Assembly (NCBI RefSeq): GCF_947539375.1
Contig: NZ_OX443569.1
Coordinates: forward strand, 1,426,001-1,490,000
Direction of reading: 5' to 3'
DNA length: 64,000 nt
Origin: Lactobacillus isalae
GTDB lineage: Bacteria; Bacillota; Bacilli; Lactobacillales; Lactobacillaceae
Shown here: one piece after another, positions 63,061-64,000 of the stretch
How positions within the stretch are numbered: the stretch's first letter is position 1
How the letters are laid out: every line of letters starts with the position of its first letter
Translations under genes and position numbers: made by a program
Notes under the pieces: model-generated
Databases searched by the model: none
The model's input: the letters and a program-made list of their open reading frames with translations, nothing else
Told to the model about the DNA's origin: nothing

Positions 63061-64000
63061 TTACTTATTTCTACGCTTCTTACTTGCACCTAGTCCGAAT
63101 AAACTACTTACTGCCGCAATAGCTAAACCTAATACACCAGCTGCATTTTCTGACTTAGCACCTGTTTGTGGCAAAGTAGCTTTTTCAGAATGCTTAATTT
63201 GTTGTGCTGGAGTTGCAGAAGCCTTCTTTTCATTAGTTTCTGCAACATGCTTAGTGATAACTTTAGCAGTATTGTTGCTATTGTTTTCCTTGGCGACAGC
63301 ATCGACATATACCTTAACTGTTAAGTCTACGCTTGAACCATCTGGATAAGTTACCGTAATGACACCAGTGTGTTCACCGACTGTATTGACATTTGGTACT
63401 TCTTTCCAAGTGTACTTAGTACCTGCTGGCATTTCATCCTTGTTCTTAATAGCATCTGCTGGGTTTGGAAGAACGCCTGGAGTAGTGTGAATTGGCTGTG
63501 TTTCTGGTGTTACATTGTTTGTATTAACAACTACCTTCACAGTTACTTCATCCTTTGAACCATCTGGGTAAGTTACTACAATCACACCAGTACTTTCACC
63601 TGGCTTAGTTACATCTGGGGTCTTCTCCCATGTGTACTTAGTGCCATCTGGTAAGTCACTCTTGTTCTTGATGCCTTCTGCTGGATTTGGTACAACGCCA
63701 GTCTTAGTGTCTACGTCTTGTCCTTCTGGAGTGTACTTGTCTGCATCGGTTGCTGGATTGGTTACGTGGATGGTTACTGGGACTTCGTCCTTTGAACCGT
63801 CTGGGTAAGTTACTACAATCACACCAGTACTTTCACCTGGCTTAGTTACATCTGGAGTGTCCTTCCAAGTGTACTTAGTGCCATCTGGTAAGTCACTCTT
63901 GTTCTTGATACCTTCTGCTGGATTTGGTACAACGCCAGTCTTAGTGTCTACGTCTTGTCCTTCTGGAGTGTACTTGTCTGCATCGGTTGCTGGGTTGGTT
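63061..64000 (-). CDS. Rib-repeat LPXTG surface protein, C-terminal part only
   Basis: The frame is open to the right edge (more than 310 codons seen), so the N-terminus is outside. It holds Rib/alpha-type modules of 79 residues with the pattern VPNPAEGIKNKSDLPDGTKYTW, then GVIVVTYPDGSKDEV; two are almost identical and the last before the anchor is diverged (TTPGVLPNPADAIKNKDEMPAGTKYTW). The anchor is ATLPQTGAKSENAAGVLGLAIAA with tail SKKRRNK. Sortase would link it to the wall. Rib modules are stiff immunoglobulin-like rods that display an N-terminal adhesin domain. Confidence 0.9.
   Translation of the reverse strand, partial: TNPATDADKYTPEGQDVDTKTGVVPNPAEGIKNKSDLPDGTKYTWKDTPDVTKPGESTGVIVVTYPDGSKDEVPVTIHVTNPATDADKYTPEGQDVDTKTGVVPNPAEGIKNKSDLPDGTKYTWEKTPDVTKPGESTGVIVVTYPDGSKDEVTVKVVVNTNNVTPETQPIHTTPGVLPNPADAIKNKDEMPAGTKYTWKEVPNVNTVGEHTGVITVTYPDGSSVDLTVKVYVDAVAKENNSNNTAKVITKHVAETNEKKASATPAQQIKHSEKATLPQTGAKSENAAGVLGLAIAAVSSLFGLGASKKRRNK
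63580..64000 (-). repeat. 237-bp Rib module repeats
   Basis: The same sequence recurs with a 237-bp (79-codon) period, for example at 63724 and 63961, almost identical at base level. It continues beyond the right edge. Confidence 0.9.

Noticed and set aside
62863-63089. Short ORFs on both strands in the GH1/adhesin gap
   Set aside because: No ribosome binding site, composition follows the AT-rich intergenic DNA, and one overlaps the adhesin terminator and end.

Overview
The window is AT-rich, tightly packed Firmicute DNA with strong AGGAGG-type ribosome binding sites. Its content points to a host-associated Lactobacillus of the johnsonii/gasseri type: many PTS systems, Pep peptidases, luxS, a methionine T-box, class A sirtuin-like and UvrA2-like proteins, and three YSIRK/LPXTG surface proteins with mucin-binding (MucBP/Mub) or Rib repeats. 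The genus comes from gene content and protein character; no rRNA or tRNA gene is present to confirm it.

Layout. 1-2.5 kb: a truncated zinc-ribbon membrane protein, a VTT/TVP38 membrane protein and a Cof-type HAD phosphatase. 2.6-7.9 kb: an MMPL exporter with its TetR regulator and a double operator, then a beta-lactamase-fold lipo/secreted-type protein whose active-site serine looks replaced. 8-11 kb: a BadF/GlcNAc-kinase-like enzyme, two GNAT acetyltransferases and a MarR regulator divergent from a DUF1304 membrane protein, with an 18-bp palindrome between them. 11-16.5 kb: a sugar or glycerol-3-phosphate type ABC importer operon (ATPase, two permeases, a beta-CASP-like MBL hydrolase, binding lipoprotein). 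16.8-21.2 kb: PepD dipeptidase, a secreted DNA/RNA nuclease, an aldo/keto reductase and LtrA. 21.2-25.4 kb: a tight five-gene run pepT, DUF3290, DUF421, a SirTM-like protein and a DnaQ-BRCT exonuclease. 25.4-26.8 kb: a PAS-like protein and PnuC. 27.3-33 kb: a 1402-residue LPXTG adhesin, MscL and an Rpn/PD-(D/E)XK transposase-like nuclease. 33-38.3 kb: an alpha-glucoside PTS operon (GH4, EIIC with two EIIB domains, RpiR regulator, small membrane protein, EIIA). 38.6-43.3 kb: a second PAS-like paralogue and then a sulfur amino acid block. 43.4-51.5 kb: a 2698-residue Mub-type adhesin. 51.7-64 kb: a UvrA2-like ATPase, a mannose-family PTS, OppA, a decayed ATPase gene, an EamA transporter, a GH1 6-phospho-beta-glucosidase and the C-terminal end of a Rib-repeat LPXTG protein that runs off the right edge.

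The most interesting part is 39.5-43.3 kb. A cystine transporter (tcyP) is preceded by a 34-codon leader with four clustered Cys codons and a terminator hairpin, which looks like ribosome-mediated attenuation. Directly after it comes a Met-specifier T-box, a 32-codon small ORF whose ribosome binding site is caught in a 10-bp hairpin, a short MetE-like methionine synthase and luxS. This is cystine uptake, methionine synthesis and homocysteine/AI-2 recycling under three stacked RNA-level controls. Sugar genes carry exact CcpA-type cre sites at 38362, 57442 and 62723. The adhesins show recent internal amplification, including an exact 1092-bp period in the giant one.
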